This document shows positions 45,940-55,052 of a DNA stretch of 64,000 nucleotides, piece after piece. The translations under genes were made by a program, and so were the position numbers. The DNA is from Haloarcula sebkhae. GTDB taxonomy: Archaea > Halobacteriota > Halobacteria > Halobacteriales > Haloarculaceae. The first letter of the stretch is position 1, and the number at the start of each line of letters is the position of its first letter. The stretch covers positions 744,001 to 808,000 of the forward strand of contig NZ_BMPD01000001.1 in assembly GCF_014647415.1 (NCBI RefSeq), in the 5' to 3' direction. A model generated the notes under the pieces. The model worked only from the letters and a program-made list of their open reading frames with translations. It was not told where the DNA came from and searched no databases.

Positions 45940-48741
45940 TCACGCCGGCTCAGCCGTGCTTGACCGTACCGCAGGGTCACCGCCGCGCTGGCGGTTCTTG
46001 GCCATGAGGAAGAGGAACAAAGCCAGGCCGACACCACGGAGCACAACGTCGAGCAGCACCGTCACCTCACCACCGGCGATACCGACGAGTCCGAGGAGGT
46101 CGTACACACCGGACACCGCAAGACCGGGAGCCATCAGGAGTAGCGAACTGAACGCAAACGCCGCGCGCTCGCTTCGGGAGACCGGCGCGTACGCGAACCC
46201 AATAACCGTCGCGGCCAGCGCGACGACGCCAAGGAAGACGCCGATGACGGGGATCAGGATCTCGGGAATTGCGTAGCCGATATCGAGGAGGTCCGCGACT
46301 CCGACGACGTGGTATTTGTCCCCAATGTCGAGGCTGGCAGCGTCAGGGTTGCGCCGGAGCAGAATGATGCCCGGCGTGACGATGAACGCGAACGGCACGA
46401 TGGCCTTGTTGAGCGACAGTGAGAACGCCTCGATACCAGTCTCGAAGGCGTCGGACTTCGCGACGCCGGAGGCGGCGTAGGCAGCCACTGCGACCGGCGG
46501 CGTGATGTCGGCGATGACGCCGAAGTAGAGGATAAACAGGTGCGCCGCGAGCAGTGGGACGCCGAACTCGGTCAGCGCCGGCGCGAGCAGTGAGACGAGG
46601 ATGATGTAGGTTACCGTCGTCGGCATCCCCATTCCGAGGATGATCGAGGAGAACGCGGTGACGAGCAACAGCAGGACCAGCGAGCCGCCGGCGACGGTCG
46701 TGATAAGCGAGACGAGGTTCGGGCCGAGGCCGGAGACGCTGATGACGCCCGGAATGATGCCGGCGGCGGCGACGGCGATGACGACCGGGACCGCGGTTCT
46801 GGCCCCGCTCTCCATAGATTTCCCGACGAAAACGCCGAGCCTGTACAGCCCGTTCGAGGCCAGGTCTGGCCGGCCAACGGCGTCAGCGGTCGTTTTGGCG
46901 GTGTCGTCGACGGCACTGTCGAACGACAGCAACGGTGAGTCGAGCCGGGGACGGGTAATCAGGGTGAGGACGCCGGCGAGGATGATCAGCGTGCCGACGT
47001 TGCCAACTGCGGCCGAGAACGCGGAGCCAAGTGGTTGTGGGCCGGGCAGTGCAAGCGCACCCTCTGCTGTCAGGTCTGCGGCGACAAGGCCATCAATACG
47101 GTCGAACAGCGCCGGGAACGCTGTGGTAGCCTGTACGAACCGATTGAACAGGTATCCGAAGAGACCTTCGCCAGTGAAGTACTGCATGAGCGTCGTGAGC
47201 CCGAAGAGGGTCGCAAATGTAACTCCGAGTCGGGCACGCGTCTCGTCGCTGTAGGCCGCCACAAGTGCGATGAGCGCCCCGATTGCGATAAGCGTAAACC
47301 ACGCCGAGCGGGAGACAGACAGTCGCTCGATGATGAGATAGTACAGCAGGAGGCCCAGCGGGACGAGGTAGAACCACCCGCTTTTGAAGTGGCTGCGGAT
47401 GTCGACCAGTTCGGAGGGGTCAAGACCACCGATGTTCTCCTTGACCGCCTCGAAGTGGACCATCACCCAGACGCCGAAGAAGAACACAATAGCGGGAATC
47501 GTCGCGGCAACGATGACGTCAGCGAACGACGTCCCCGTGTACTGGACGATGAGGAACGCAGCGGCCCCCATCACCGGTGGGAGAATCTGACCGCCCGAGG
47601 AGGCAGATGCCTCGACACCGCCGGAGAACTCAGGCGAGTAGCCCGACCGCTTCATCAGCGGAATCGTGAACGCGCCCGTCGTCACCGTGTTCGCGATGGA
47701 GGACCCGGAGATGGTCCCCATAAATCCGCTGGCGAGGATGGACGCCTTCGCCGGGCCACCCTTCCGCGTGCCCGTCGCGCCGTACGCGAGGTCAATGAAC
47801 CACTGCCCCGCGCCGGACATTTCGAGGAACGCGCCAAACAGGATGAAGATGTAGATGAACTGCACGGAGACGCTGACCGGAACCCCGAACACCCCGTTTT
47901 CCGTGTTGTACCAGAGGTTCTGGATGATAGAGGGCCAGGACAGTTCCGGGATGGAAAGTACGCCGACGTAGGCGGCGTCCTGCGGGATGAGGACACCGAA
48001 ACGGGCGTAGACAACGAAGGCGGCGACGATAAACATCAGCCAGAGGCTGATCGCCCGACGGGTTGCTTCAAGGACAAGCAAGATGCCGACCACACCCAGT
48101 ACGAATGCGTAGGAGGTGTCAGCGAGTGGTCCGAGCAGGCCCGCTATCGGCTCCAAGAAAGTGAACACTTCCTGAATGGGACGGCCGCTCTCAAGGCCCA
48201 GTGCGCGCATTCGACGGATCTCGTCGAAGTCAGTGATGAAGTACGCGGCCGACAGCGTCGACAGGATCATGAAAACGAAATCCGAAGGCGTCACACGGTC
48301 CATCTCGGCGTCGAGGAACGCCCAGGCGAGAGCATTCCCGATAGCGTGAACGACACGAGACACCGGATGCTCCTCACCGAGTTTTTGATCCACCAGCGAC
48401 CCGAGCACAATGCAACGCCGGGAAAGCGGGCCATCGCCGGTGCTGCTAGGATACATCAAGAATGTCAAAATGAGGCCGAAGGCGACGTGAACGGCACGGA
48501 TCTGGAGGTCTTGCAGTGACGCGAACACGACATCACCGACACCGGGGAGCGAGAGCGAGAGGACAAATCCTTTCGCCGCGATCCACATCTGAAACACTGA
48601 AAACGAGATGCCGATGAGCGCGACGAGGACAACTGCCCAGCCTGTGAGCGAGCGTTTCCGCTCAATCTCCTGCAGTACTTCATCAACTTCCTCGTCCGAT
48701 ACGGCCTCCCCGCCGTCGTCAGATTGTGCGTTTTCAGTCAT
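45940..48741 (-). CDS. TRAP transporter fused 4TM/12TM permease (TAXI type)
   Basis: A 933-residue membrane protein, small (DctQ) and large (DctM) subunits fused. The acidic N-terminus (1-30) is cytoplasmic, the DctQ-like helices lie at about 35-215, and the DctM core follows with GASGFMGTISGSSIANTV (here SGFMGTISGSSIANTVTTGAF), ASSGGQILPPVMGAAAFL and LLVTAFSSIILGMGMPTTVTYII. The C-terminal extra helices match other TAXI-type fusions. It overlaps the DUF1850 gene by 4 bases (ATGA) and works with the receptor at 49288. Import is ion-driven; the substrate is unknown. Confidence 0.92.
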   Translation of the reverse strand: MTENAQSDDGGEAVSDEEVDEVLQEIERKRSLTGWAVVLVALIGISFSVFQMWIAAKGFVLSLSLPGVGDVVFASLQDLQIRAVHVAFGLILTFLMYPSSTGDGPLSRRCIVLGSLVDQKLGEEHPVSRVVHAIGNALAWAFLDAEMDRVTPSDFVFMILSTLSAAYFITDFDEIRRMRALGLESGRPIQEVFTFLEPIAGLLGPLADTSYAFVLGVVGILLVLEATRRAISLWLMFIVAAFVVYARFGVLIPQDAAYVGVLSIPELSWPSIIQNLWYNTENGVFGVPVSVSVQFIYIFILFGAFLEMSGAGQWFIDLAYGATGTRKGGPAKASILASGFMGTISGSSIANTVTTGAFTIPLMKRSGYSPEFSGGVEASASSGGQILPPVMGAAAFLIVQYTGTSFADVIVAATIPAIVFFFGVWVMVHFEAVKENIGGLDPSELVDIRSHFKSGWFYLVPLGLLLYYLIIERLSVSRSAWFTLIAIGALIALVAAYSDETRARLGVTFATLFGLTTLMQYFTGEGLFGYLFNRFVQATTAFPALFDRIDGLVAADLTAEGALALPGPQPLGSAFSAAVGNVGTLIILAGVLTLITRPRLDSPLLSFDSAVDDTAKTTADAVGRPDLASNGLYRLGVFVGKSMESGARTAVPVVIAVAAAGIIPGVISVSGLGPNLVSLITTVAGGSLVLLLLVTAFSSIILGMGMPTTVTYIILVSLLAPALTEFGVPLLAAHLFILYFGVIADITPPVAVAAYAASGVAKSDAFETGIEAFSLSLNKAIVPFAFIVTPGIILLRRNPDAASLDIGDKYHVVGVADLLDIGYAIPEILIPVIGVFLGVVALAATVIGFAYAPVSRSERAAFAFSSLLLMAPGLAVSGVYDLLGLVGIAGGEVTVLLDVVLRGVGLALFLFLMAKNRQRGGDPAVRSSTAEPA

Positions 48742-49226
48742 GTGTTGAGCTGGTCTGTCGCGGCACCGAACGCCGAGCGCTGGGTCACGTAGAGGTGGAC
48801 CGAGCGGCCGTTGGTGCGGGCTACCAAGTCGTAGGTTTCGGCTCCGACGTGAAGTTTATGTCCTGCAACATCACCGGGAGAGACTGTCACACGCGTGTAG
48901 TTGCCCGGCGGGTCGAAGACATACATCCCGTCCTCCAAAGTGACGTTGGCCCGACTCGGGAGCCCCCAGCCGAACGACTCGAACTCCATGCGGGTCATCT
49001 CGAGATGGTCGCCACGGACTGTGTACTCGTCGTAGACTCGTGTTTTTTCGACACTGTGCATGTATTCCAGCGCGACGATCGTGCCGTCTTCGACCGGAGC
49101 CGTTAGATACTGCTCACCGGTCTCGACGTCTTCAACGACCAATGCACGTCCACCGGGGAGCGCTGCTACTGTCCCGATGACGAGGAGGGCGACGAACACC
49201 GCGATAGCGACGTATTGTCGTCTCAT
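48738..49226 (-). CDS. DUF1850 protein of the TRAP operon
   Basis: A 162-residue protein with one N-terminal membrane helix (about 6-28) and an extracytoplasmic beta domain: VALEYMHSVEKTRVYDEYTVRGDHLEMTRMEFESFGWGLPS is the DUF1850 core. These proteins almost always lie beside TAXI-type TRAP genes and may help the receptor or permease. It overlaps the permease start by 4 bases. Confidence 0.88.
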   Translation of the reverse strand: MRRQYVAIAVFVALLVIGTVAALPGGRALVVEDVETGEQYLTAPVEDGTIVALEYMHSVEKTRVYDEYTVRGDHLEMTRMEFESFGWGLPSRANVTLEDGMYVFDPPGNYTRVTVSPGDVAGHKLHVGAETYDLVARTNGRSVHLYVTQRSAFGAATDQLNT

Positions 49227-49287
49227 TCCAGTTGATGAGTAATAGAAGGTGGTTAGTTAACGATACGGATAGCGTCAGCCGACAGCG

Positions 49288-50322
49288 TTATGCGTCGAAG
49301 TATGCCGCTGCGCCGGGGTGGAGTTCGATGGACATCCCGTCCTGTGCGGAGTCCTTGCTGATGAAGTCCGTCTTGATAGAGAGGTCGTCGACGTTGTCGA
49401 AGATAGCGGCAGTAACCGATTCGACCGTCCCTTCGGGCTGTTCGGCGTTCGTCGCAATCATCGCTTGAACGGCGATTGTTTCGACAGCCTCGTCAACGCC
49501 GGTGTAGGTGCCGGCAGGGATAGTGTCGTTAGCGAACCAGGAGGCGTCTTCCTTGGCCGCTTCGCGGTTGTCACCGGAGATCGGGACGATGACGAGGTCG
49601 TTGGTGTTCGCGAGGTCCTCGATAGCGCCGACGGGCCAGCCGCCGACGACGAACGCGGCGTCGATGTCGCCGTTCCGGAGCTGGTCGGCAGCCTGGGAGA
49701 ACGAGGCGTTCTGCTCGGTGTAATCGGAGACGCCAACCGACTCCAGAATCTGGAGCGCGTTGACCTGGGTCCCGCTCCCGAGGTCGCCGGTGTTGATCGT
49801 CGCCCCTTCGAGGTCAGAGAGCTGTGTGATACCCGTGTCCGCGAGGGTGACGACTGTGATCGTCTCCGGGTACAGGGTCGCAACGCCGCGGAGGTTCTCG
49901 ATGGCGTTGTCCTGGAACGCATCGATCCCCTCGCCGTTCTTCGCGAACGAGGCGATGTCGTTCTGGATGAGCGCGAAGTCGGCGTCGCCGCTGGCGAGGT
50001 TGCCAACGTTTTCGACGCTCGCACCGGTCGACTGGACGTTCAGCGTGAAGTCCGTGTTGTCCTCTACGACCGTCTTGAACTCGTTCGAGAGCGGGAAGTA
50101 GGTGCCACCGGTGCCGCCAGCGTGCCAGGAGAGGCGGGTCTCCGTCTCGCCTTCAGTCATCTCCCCTTCGGTCATCTCTCCTTCGGTCATTTCGCCGTCG
50201 CCTTCAGTCATCTCGCCGTCGCCGCCATCGCCACCGTCGCCGCCGCCACAACCGGCGAGAGCTGCGACACCTGCAACGCCTGCTGTTTTGAGGAACCGCC
50301 TGCGTGTGGAGTTGTTAGTCAT
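49288..50322 (-). CDS. TAXI-family TRAP transporter substrate-binding lipoprotein
   Basis: A 344-residue protein from ATG 50322 (MTNNSTRRRFLKTAGV). Residues 6-28 hold a Tat signal and lipobox (RRRFLKTAG..AALAGCGG), so it is exported folded and lipid-anchored. After a Gly/Asp stretch comes a repeated MTEGE linker (about 37-57), then the TAXI domain: SWHAGGTGGTYFPLSNEFKTVV, FALIQNDIASFA, LEGATINTGDLGSGTQVNA, DIDAAFVVGGWPVGAIEDL. It delivers solute to the fused permease; TAXI receptors often bind Glu/Gln or organic acids, but ligand is unproven. Confidence 0.9.
   Translation of the reverse strand: MTNNSTRRRFLKTAGVAGVAALAGCGGGDGGDGGDGEMTEGDGEMTEGEMTEGEMTEGETETRLSWHAGGTGGTYFPLSNEFKTVVEDNTDFTLNVQSTGASVENVGNLASGDADFALIQNDIASFAKNGEGIDAFQDNAIENLRGVATLYPETITVVTLADTGITQLSDLEGATINTGDLGSGTQVNALQILESVGVSDYTEQNASFSQAADQLRNGDIDAAFVVGGWPVGAIEDLANTNDLVIVPISGDNREAAKEDASWFANDTIPAGTYTGVDEAVETIAVQAMIATNAEQPEGTVESVTAAIFDNVDDLSIKTDFISKDSAQDGMSIELHPGAAAYFDA
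50150..50215 (-). repeat. In-frame short tandem repeat coding MTEGE units
   Basis: Four to five units of about 15 bases (GAGATGACCGAAGGG-like) encode EMTEGDGEMTEGEMTEGE in the linker of the TAXI lipoprotein. The number of units may vary between strains. Confidence 0.65.
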
Positions 50323-50521
50323 ACGTATGTCTACGTTGCACGGGGGCTTCAAGAAGGTTAGCTAGTACACAGTCGTTATTTGACTATATCGTGCGATAGC
50401 GTATGCCACTGTATTCTCCGGGACGGCGACTGCGTGGGAAAACGCACCCAGGCCGGACGTACTCGCTTCCGAGAAATTCAGCTGAATTGATGGGTTGCGG
50501 TGATCGGCGGGCGTCCGATCA

Positions 50522-51214
50522 TCACGCCGACGTCTCGATACCGAGTTCGTCCAGCAGCGTCCGGGCGGCCGCAGCCGACGACGGCGGGCCACGAGCCGTG
50601 ATGAGGTCACCGTCGACCGTGACGCTGGTGTCGGCATCGAGTTCGGCGTCCCAATCCGCACCGACGGCCTTCACTTCGTCTTCGACCCAGTACGGGAGCT
50701 TCCGGCCGTCGGGGAGCAGGTCGTTCTCGTCGACGATGCCTTCTTCCCAGGCGTTCGGGAAACCGGTGACCGAGCGGCCGTCGGCGAGGAACTCGCCGTC
50801 CCTATTGCGGGTGAAGGCCAGAATCCCGACTGTGTGACAGACGACGAGCGCCTTGCCGTCGTCGCCGGCGACGCTCTCGCGCAGCAGTTCACGGGCGTGG
50901 ACATCCTGCGTGACATCCCACTCCGCGCCGTGGCCGCCGGGGAATACGACGGTGTCGTAGTCCTCAGCGTCGGCCTGTGCCAGTGGGATCGGGTTGTTCA
51001 GGCGCTCGTCGGTCTCGTGGACCTCTCGAACGTGCTCCGAGAGGTCTTCGCCGACTTCTTCTGGGTCGACGGAGCGTTCGTCAAGGACCGGCGGCTCGCC
51101 GGTCGGTGTCGCCACCGTGATATCTAGACCGGCGTCTGTGAGAGTTGTCAGCGGCTCGATACATTCCTCGCCCCAATAGCCGTGCTCGCTTACGACGAAT
51201 AGTGCGGATGTCAT
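50522..51214 (-). CDS. DJ-1/PfpI family protein
   Basis: A 230-residue protein; ATG 51214 (MTSALFVVSEHGYWGEECIEPL). The nucleophile elbow VVCHTVGIL holds the Cys (about 119), and GGHGAEWDV precedes it. It resembles class I glutamine-amidotransferase-like chaperone/glyoxalase proteins of the Hsp31 kind. Open frame upstream to 51235 is unlikely to be used. The gene is divergent from the DUF5828 gene. Confidence 0.88.
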   Translation of the reverse strand: MTSALFVVSEHGYWGEECIEPLTTLTDAGLDITVATPTGEPPVLDERSVDPEEVGEDLSEHVREVHETDERLNNPIPLAQADAEDYDTVVFPGGHGAEWDVTQDVHARELLRESVAGDDGKALVVCHTVGILAFTRNRDGEFLADGRSVTGFPNAWEEGIVDENDLLPDGRKLPYWVEDEVKAVGADWDAELDADTSVTVDGDLITARGPPSSAAAARTLLDELGIETSA

Positions 51215-51472
51215 CACAAGTACGTTCGCGTGCAATCCTTATAAACGGCCGTTCGGTGCTGAGCGAAGTAGGGTCAACAGGCAGGCGGCTCTGCAGTAGA
51301 AATACGTCGTCTTCGTCTCGATATTGAGGACTGGGGAGGAATACGGCGGGAGAGTATCACGTCTGTCGTCATGGCGGAAACGTTTAACCCCACTGAGCAG
51401 CAATCCGCTGTGTACAGATGGACAGCCCACTGCAGCAGATCCCGCGGCTGTCATAGACCGATCTATTATACC

Positions 51473-52171
51473 ATGGCAGACATCGAAGAGAGCGTTTCAG
51501 GATTCAAGACGAAAGGCGGCTGGGTCGACATCGTCGAGCACGGCGAGCGCATCACACAAGCGCTGAAAGACATCGCTTCGGGCGAAGCCGTCGACGAGGA
51601 CGCCCTCAGTGAGTTCGACGAGTGGCGACCCAAGAGCCACGAGCGACTGGACGAGGACGTCAACGAGAAGACCGCCGATCAGGCGAGCGTCGACGAGGGT
51701 AAGGGAGAACAGGCCGGTAAAGGGCCGGACGAGGACCTCCAGACCGCTGGCGAGAAGCTCAGCGAGTCCTACGAGAACCTCGACGAACCGGACGAGGCGA
51801 TGGAACGCTGGAGCGAGTCCGTCGACTATGTCGCCCGCGCGGCTGACTCCGCCAGCCGGAAGGCCCTGCGGAAGGTCGAGGACACCGTCTACCGCAACGT
51901 GATGACCCAGATCGCCCCGTACTACTTCGACAACGACCTCATCAGCGCGAACCTCCGCCGCGTCGGTGACGGCGACCGCCCCGAGTACGTTTTCGAGGTC
52001 AACGTCAACGACGACGACCTGAAGATGCGCGTCTCGAACAAGCTCGCCGACTTCGAGCAAGCCGTCGACCGCTGGCACGTCGACACCGAGAAGGTCACCG
52101 AGGCCGCCGAGGCCGCTGAGGGTGTTGATGCGGTCGAGACGGGGGACGAGACGGACGCGAAAACGAACTAA
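51473..52171 (+). CDS. DUF5828-like haloarchaeal protein
   Basis: A 232-residue, very acidic, helical protein from ATG 51473 (MADIEESVSGFKTKGGWVDIV). It has DEALSEFDEWRPKSHERLDEDV, a coiled coil-like middle (LQTAGEKLSESYENL) and a conserved C-terminal half (RKVEDTVYRNVMTQIAPYYFDN, EYVFEVNVNDDDLKMRVSN). It ends DAKTN, in the first of the direct repeats that follow. No function known. ATG 51371 would add 34 residues of unlike composition. Confidence 0.75.
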   Translation: MADIEESVSGFKTKGGWVDIVEHGERITQALKDIASGEAVDEDALSEFDEWRPKSHERLDEDVNEKTADQASVDEGKGEQAGKGPDEDLQTAGEKLSESYENLDEPDEAMERWSESVDYVARAADSASRKALRKVEDTVYRNVMTQIAPYYFDNDLISANLRRVGDGDRPEYVFEVNVNDDDLKMRVSNKLADFEQAVDRWHVDTEKVTEAAEAAEGVDAVETGDETDAKTN

Positions 52172-52343
52172 GGCGGCGTCCCTGTCGCCGGCATCGGTTT
52201 TGCGTCCGAGAGGCGAAGACGAACTAAGCTCGCCGCCGGGCGAGCGGCATCGGCTTCCAGCATCGTCGACGCAAAGACGAACTAAGGCGGCGTCTCTGCC
52301 GCCGGCATCGGTTTTGCGTCCAAGAGGCGAAGACGAACGAAGC
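52154..52343 (+). repeat. Direct repeats after the DUF5828 gene
   Basis: A block of about 75 bases (GACGCGAAAACGAACTAAGG..GAGGCGAAGACGAACTAAG) at 52154-52228 recurs at 52268-52343 with a few changes; the offset is 114 bases. A partial unit GCGAAGACGAACTAAG ends each block. The first copy encodes the end of the DUF5828 gene (DAKTN, stop). No gene is seen in the rest. Confidence 0.75.
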
Positions 52344-52365
52344 GCGAGCGTGGCCGTGCAGACGG

Positions 52366-52647
52366 TTAGATAGCGTCGTCGGGATCGTGTTTCTCGGCCA
52401 TCCGCGTCGCTTCGGTCGCGTACTGCGTCTGCAGGTCCGGGTCGTCGACTAACCCGAGGTTGGCCGGGTCGGCGTCGACGGCGGCCGTCGTCTCCCGCAC
52501 ATCGGAAAACGAGGTCAGGGCCCGCTCCTTGCGGAAGTACTGTTCGCCGTCGGGCGTCGCGTACGTGAGGATGATGAGGTTCTGTTCGTCGTCGGAGTAG
52601 GTTCGTTCAACCAGCCAGACGCGGACAGTTTCTTCAGTGGCGGACAT
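52366..52647 (-). CDS. Conserved haloarchaeal protein of unknown function
   Basis: A 93-residue acidic protein, MSATEETVRVWLVERTYSDDEQN then LIILTYATPDGEQYFRKERAL. The N-terminal half is predicted beta, the end helical. No motif recognised. The length and acidic make-up support a real gene; the nearest neighbour is the divergent Pit permease. Confidence 0.7.
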   Translation of the reverse strand: MSATEETVRVWLVERTYSDDEQNLIILTYATPDGEQYFRKERALTSFSDVRETTAAVDADPANLGLVDDPDLQTQYATEATRMAEKHDPDDAI

Positions 52648-52772
52648 ACGGGATTGAACTACGCACTGGCACCTGAACGTTTGCCCGTGACGCCCGCGTC
52701 AGTGTCGGCAGTCGCTCGTGGCGGGCGCGCGAACGGTAGGCTCATTGCAGGGCGGGGCAAACGCCGTGACAG

Positions 52773-53972
52773 ATGGTCGCGACGAGTACGATTGTGACGC
52801 TTGTTGTCGCGTCAGCCGCGAGTCTGTTCATGGCCTGGGCCATCGGTGCCGGGTCGTCCGGGTCCACACCGTTCGCGCCGGCCGTCGGGGCGAACGCAAT
52901 CTCGGTGATGCGGGCCGGGTTCTTCGTCGGTATCCTCGGGCTGGCTGGCGCGGTCTTGCAGGGGGCCAACGTCACAGAGGCCGTCGGGAGCGAACTCGTT
53001 CTGTTCCCGAGCGGCGGCGGCCTCTCGGCTATCGCCGCTATCGTCGCCCTCCTCACCGCAGCGGTGCTGGTCGCCGTGGGGATTTTCACTGGCTACCCCA
53101 TCGCGACGGCGTTCACGGTCACCGGTGCGGTGGTCGGCGTCGGACTGGCGATTGGCGGCCAGCCGGCGACGGCCAAGTACATCGAAATCGTCTCGCTGTG
53201 GGTCCTGACTCCCTTCTTCGGCGGGTTGGTCGCCTTCGTGACAGCATGGTCGCTCCGGCACGAAGCCACGACCGAGGAACGGCTCGTGCCACTGCTGGGG
53301 GGGCTGGTCGGTGTGATTCTGGCGAATATCGAGTTCGTGCTGCTGGCACCGGGCAGTGAGCAGGCGTCGGTCGCCCGTGCCATCGCGCGGGCTGTTGGGA
53401 CGCCGATACTCCCCTCGATGGTCGCCGCAACGCTCCTCATCGGGGTGCTCGCGGGGGGACTGCTGTACCTAGATATCAGGGCGGACGCGGCCGCCGGGCA
53501 GCGGCACTTCCTGCTAGTGATGGGCGGGCTCGTGGCCTTCTCCGCCGGGGGGAGTCAGGTCGGGCTGGCGCTGGGGCCGCTGGTGCCCCTGCTCGGCGAG
53601 GGGCCGACGGCAGCCATCCCCATCACTGGGGTTCTGTTGTTCGGCGGCCTCGGCCTCCTCATTGGGTCCTGGACGGGCGCACCGCGGATGATCAAAGCGC
53701 TGGCACAGGACTACTCCTCGCTCGGGCCGCGGCGCTCCATCGGCGCGCTGATTCCGAGCTTCATCATCGCACAGGCGGCTGTCTTCTTCGGCATCCCGGT
53801 GTCGTTCAACGAGATTATCGTCTCTGCTATCGTCGGCTCTGGCGCGGCCGCCGGCGGCGGCGAAGTCAGCCGGGAGAAGATGGGCAAGACAGTGCTGGCC
53901 TGGGTCGGGTCGCTCGCACTGGCGTTCGGGCTGAGCTACGGGCTGTTCTGGGTTATCGACGCGGTGCTCTGA
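52773..53972 (+). CDS. Inorganic phosphate permease (Pit family)
   Basis: A 399-residue membrane protein with about 10-12 helices and the two PHO4 repeats: GAGSSGSTPFAPAVGANAISVMRAG (N-terminal) and GSWTGAPRMIKALAQDYSSLGPRRSIGALIPSF (C-terminal). Pit proteins import phosphate coupled to protons or Na+. A PhoU-type gene is not beside it. The start MVATSTIVTLVVASAASLFMAWAI places the first helix directly at the N-terminus. Confidence 0.92.
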   Translation: MVATSTIVTLVVASAASLFMAWAIGAGSSGSTPFAPAVGANAISVMRAGFFVGILGLAGAVLQGANVTEAVGSELVLFPSGGGLSAIAAIVALLTAAVLVAVGIFTGYPIATAFTVTGAVVGVGLAIGGQPATAKYIEIVSLWVLTPFFGGLVAFVTAWSLRHEATTEERLVPLLGGLVGVILANIEFVLLAPGSEQASVARAIARAVGTPILPSMVAATLLIGVLAGGLLYLDIRADAAAGQRHFLLVMGGLVAFSAGGSQVGLALGPLVPLLGEGPTAAIPITGVLLFGGLGLLIGSWTGAPRMIKALAQDYSSLGPRRSIGALIPSFIIAQAAVFFGIPVSFNEIIVSAIVGSGAAAGGGEVSREKMGKTVLAWVGSLALAFGLSYGLFWVIDAVL

Positions 53973-53976
53973 TCGG

Positions 53977-54192
53977 TCAGCGACCCCAGACGTAGCGACT
54001 GACGACCTCGTTCATTCTGGTCGAAAGATGGCCCATCCAGGCCTCGGGCGAGACGCGCTCGATGTCGTGCTGGTCGACCTCGATGCGATCATCGCCGAAC
54101 GGGTCGTGAGGTTTCTCGCCCTCGGTTTCGTCGACGGCATCGACGACGACGGTCATCGAGCAGCGGCCGCAGGCTTCGGTGCCTTTCACCAT
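53977..54192 (-). CDS. Small haloarchaeal protein with one CxxC
   Basis: A 71-residue protein starting MVKGTEACGRCSMTVVVDAVDET. One CGRC pair; the middle is acidic, the C-terminus WMGHLSTRMNEVVSRYVWGR. Convergent with the phosphate permease, 4 bases apart. Function unknown. Confidence 0.62.
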   Translation of the reverse strand: MVKGTEACGRCSMTVVVDAVDETEGEKPHDPFGDDRIEVDQHDIERVSPEAWMGHLSTRMNEVVSRYVWGR

Positions 54193-54368
54193 GATTGTTA
54201 GTGAGTAATTGAAAGGCCAGCATCAAAAACCTGCCGCGGCGGTCGTGTACGGCCCGTGAACGACCGTCGGCTGACCGACGGGCTTAAGACGCCGACACGG
54301 CATCGCCATGATATGACTTACCGCGGCAGGCGAGCAGTACGAACTGAACGCCCACGGAACGCACGACG

Positions 54369-55052
54369 ATGAGCGAGGAATCCAAGTCCACGTCGGGCGA
54401 GGAGCCGCCGGACTACGGCGCGGATGACTGGGAGGACCCCGTCACTGGGGCGGTCCCGAAATCTGAGCTGCCCGACGAAATTATCGAGGAGGTGCCACAC
54501 TGGACAGACGACCCGTACTTCGACCGGGTGAGCGACCGCCTGATGTACAACTACACGCTGGAGCGGGATCACCAGCTCCGGGGCGAGCGCTGGGACCTCT
54601 ACGGCGAGATGCGGGTCCTCAACCAGAAGCAGTTCTTCCACCCGGCGCTGTCCTACGGCGACCACGAGTCCGAGGAGTACCTCTACGCCCGCCGCGTCGA
54701 CCGGCCGACAGTTGGCGAACTGAAGCGGCTGGTCGAACTCGGCCACGACCTGGCCGACAAGCGGGTCACGCCGAACGAAGAGCACTACCGAACTGACTTC
54801 ACGTTCGTCCTCGTCGCCGACGAGTTACCCGACGAGGTTCGGTCGTTCGTTGAGAGCCAGCGCGAGCGCACGCTACTGAAATACGGCTACTACGGTCACT
54901 ACGAGGTCAATCTGGGCGTCGTCGTTCCGGACAAGCAGGAGGCTGTCGCCGGCGAAGCCGCCGACGTGGTCGAAGCGTTCGTCCTCTGGGAAGACGTGAC
55001 CCAGCCCGAGGAAGGAGTGCTGTCGCGGCTTGCCAAGCGGTTCTGGAAATGA
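54369..55052 (+). CDS. Conserved haloarchaeal soluble protein of unknown function
   Basis: A 227-residue acidic protein, MSEESKSTSGEEPPDYGADDW. It has a disordered N-terminus and a folded part with DDPYFDRVSDRLMYNYTLERDHQLRGERWDLYGEMRV, EEYLYARRVDRPTV and LKYGYYGHYEVNLGVVVPD. Many aromatic residues suggest a compact alpha/beta domain. It overlaps the next gene by 4 bases (ATGA), so the two are translationally coupled. Confidence 0.7.
   Translation: MSEESKSTSGEEPPDYGADDWEDPVTGAVPKSELPDEIIEEVPHWTDDPYFDRVSDRLMYNYTLERDHQLRGERWDLYGEMRVLNQKQFFHPALSYGDHESEEYLYARRVDRPTVGELKRLVELGHDLADKRVTPNEEHYRTDFTFVLVADELPDEVRSFVESQRERTLLKYGYYGHYEVNLGVVVPDKQEAVAGEAADVVEAFVLWEDVTQPEEGVLSRLAKRFWK

Noticed and set aside
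47035..48519. 494-codon plus-strand frame opposite the TRAP permease
   Set aside because: Shadow of the permease frame; rich in Arg/Glu/Asp repeats with no family likeness.
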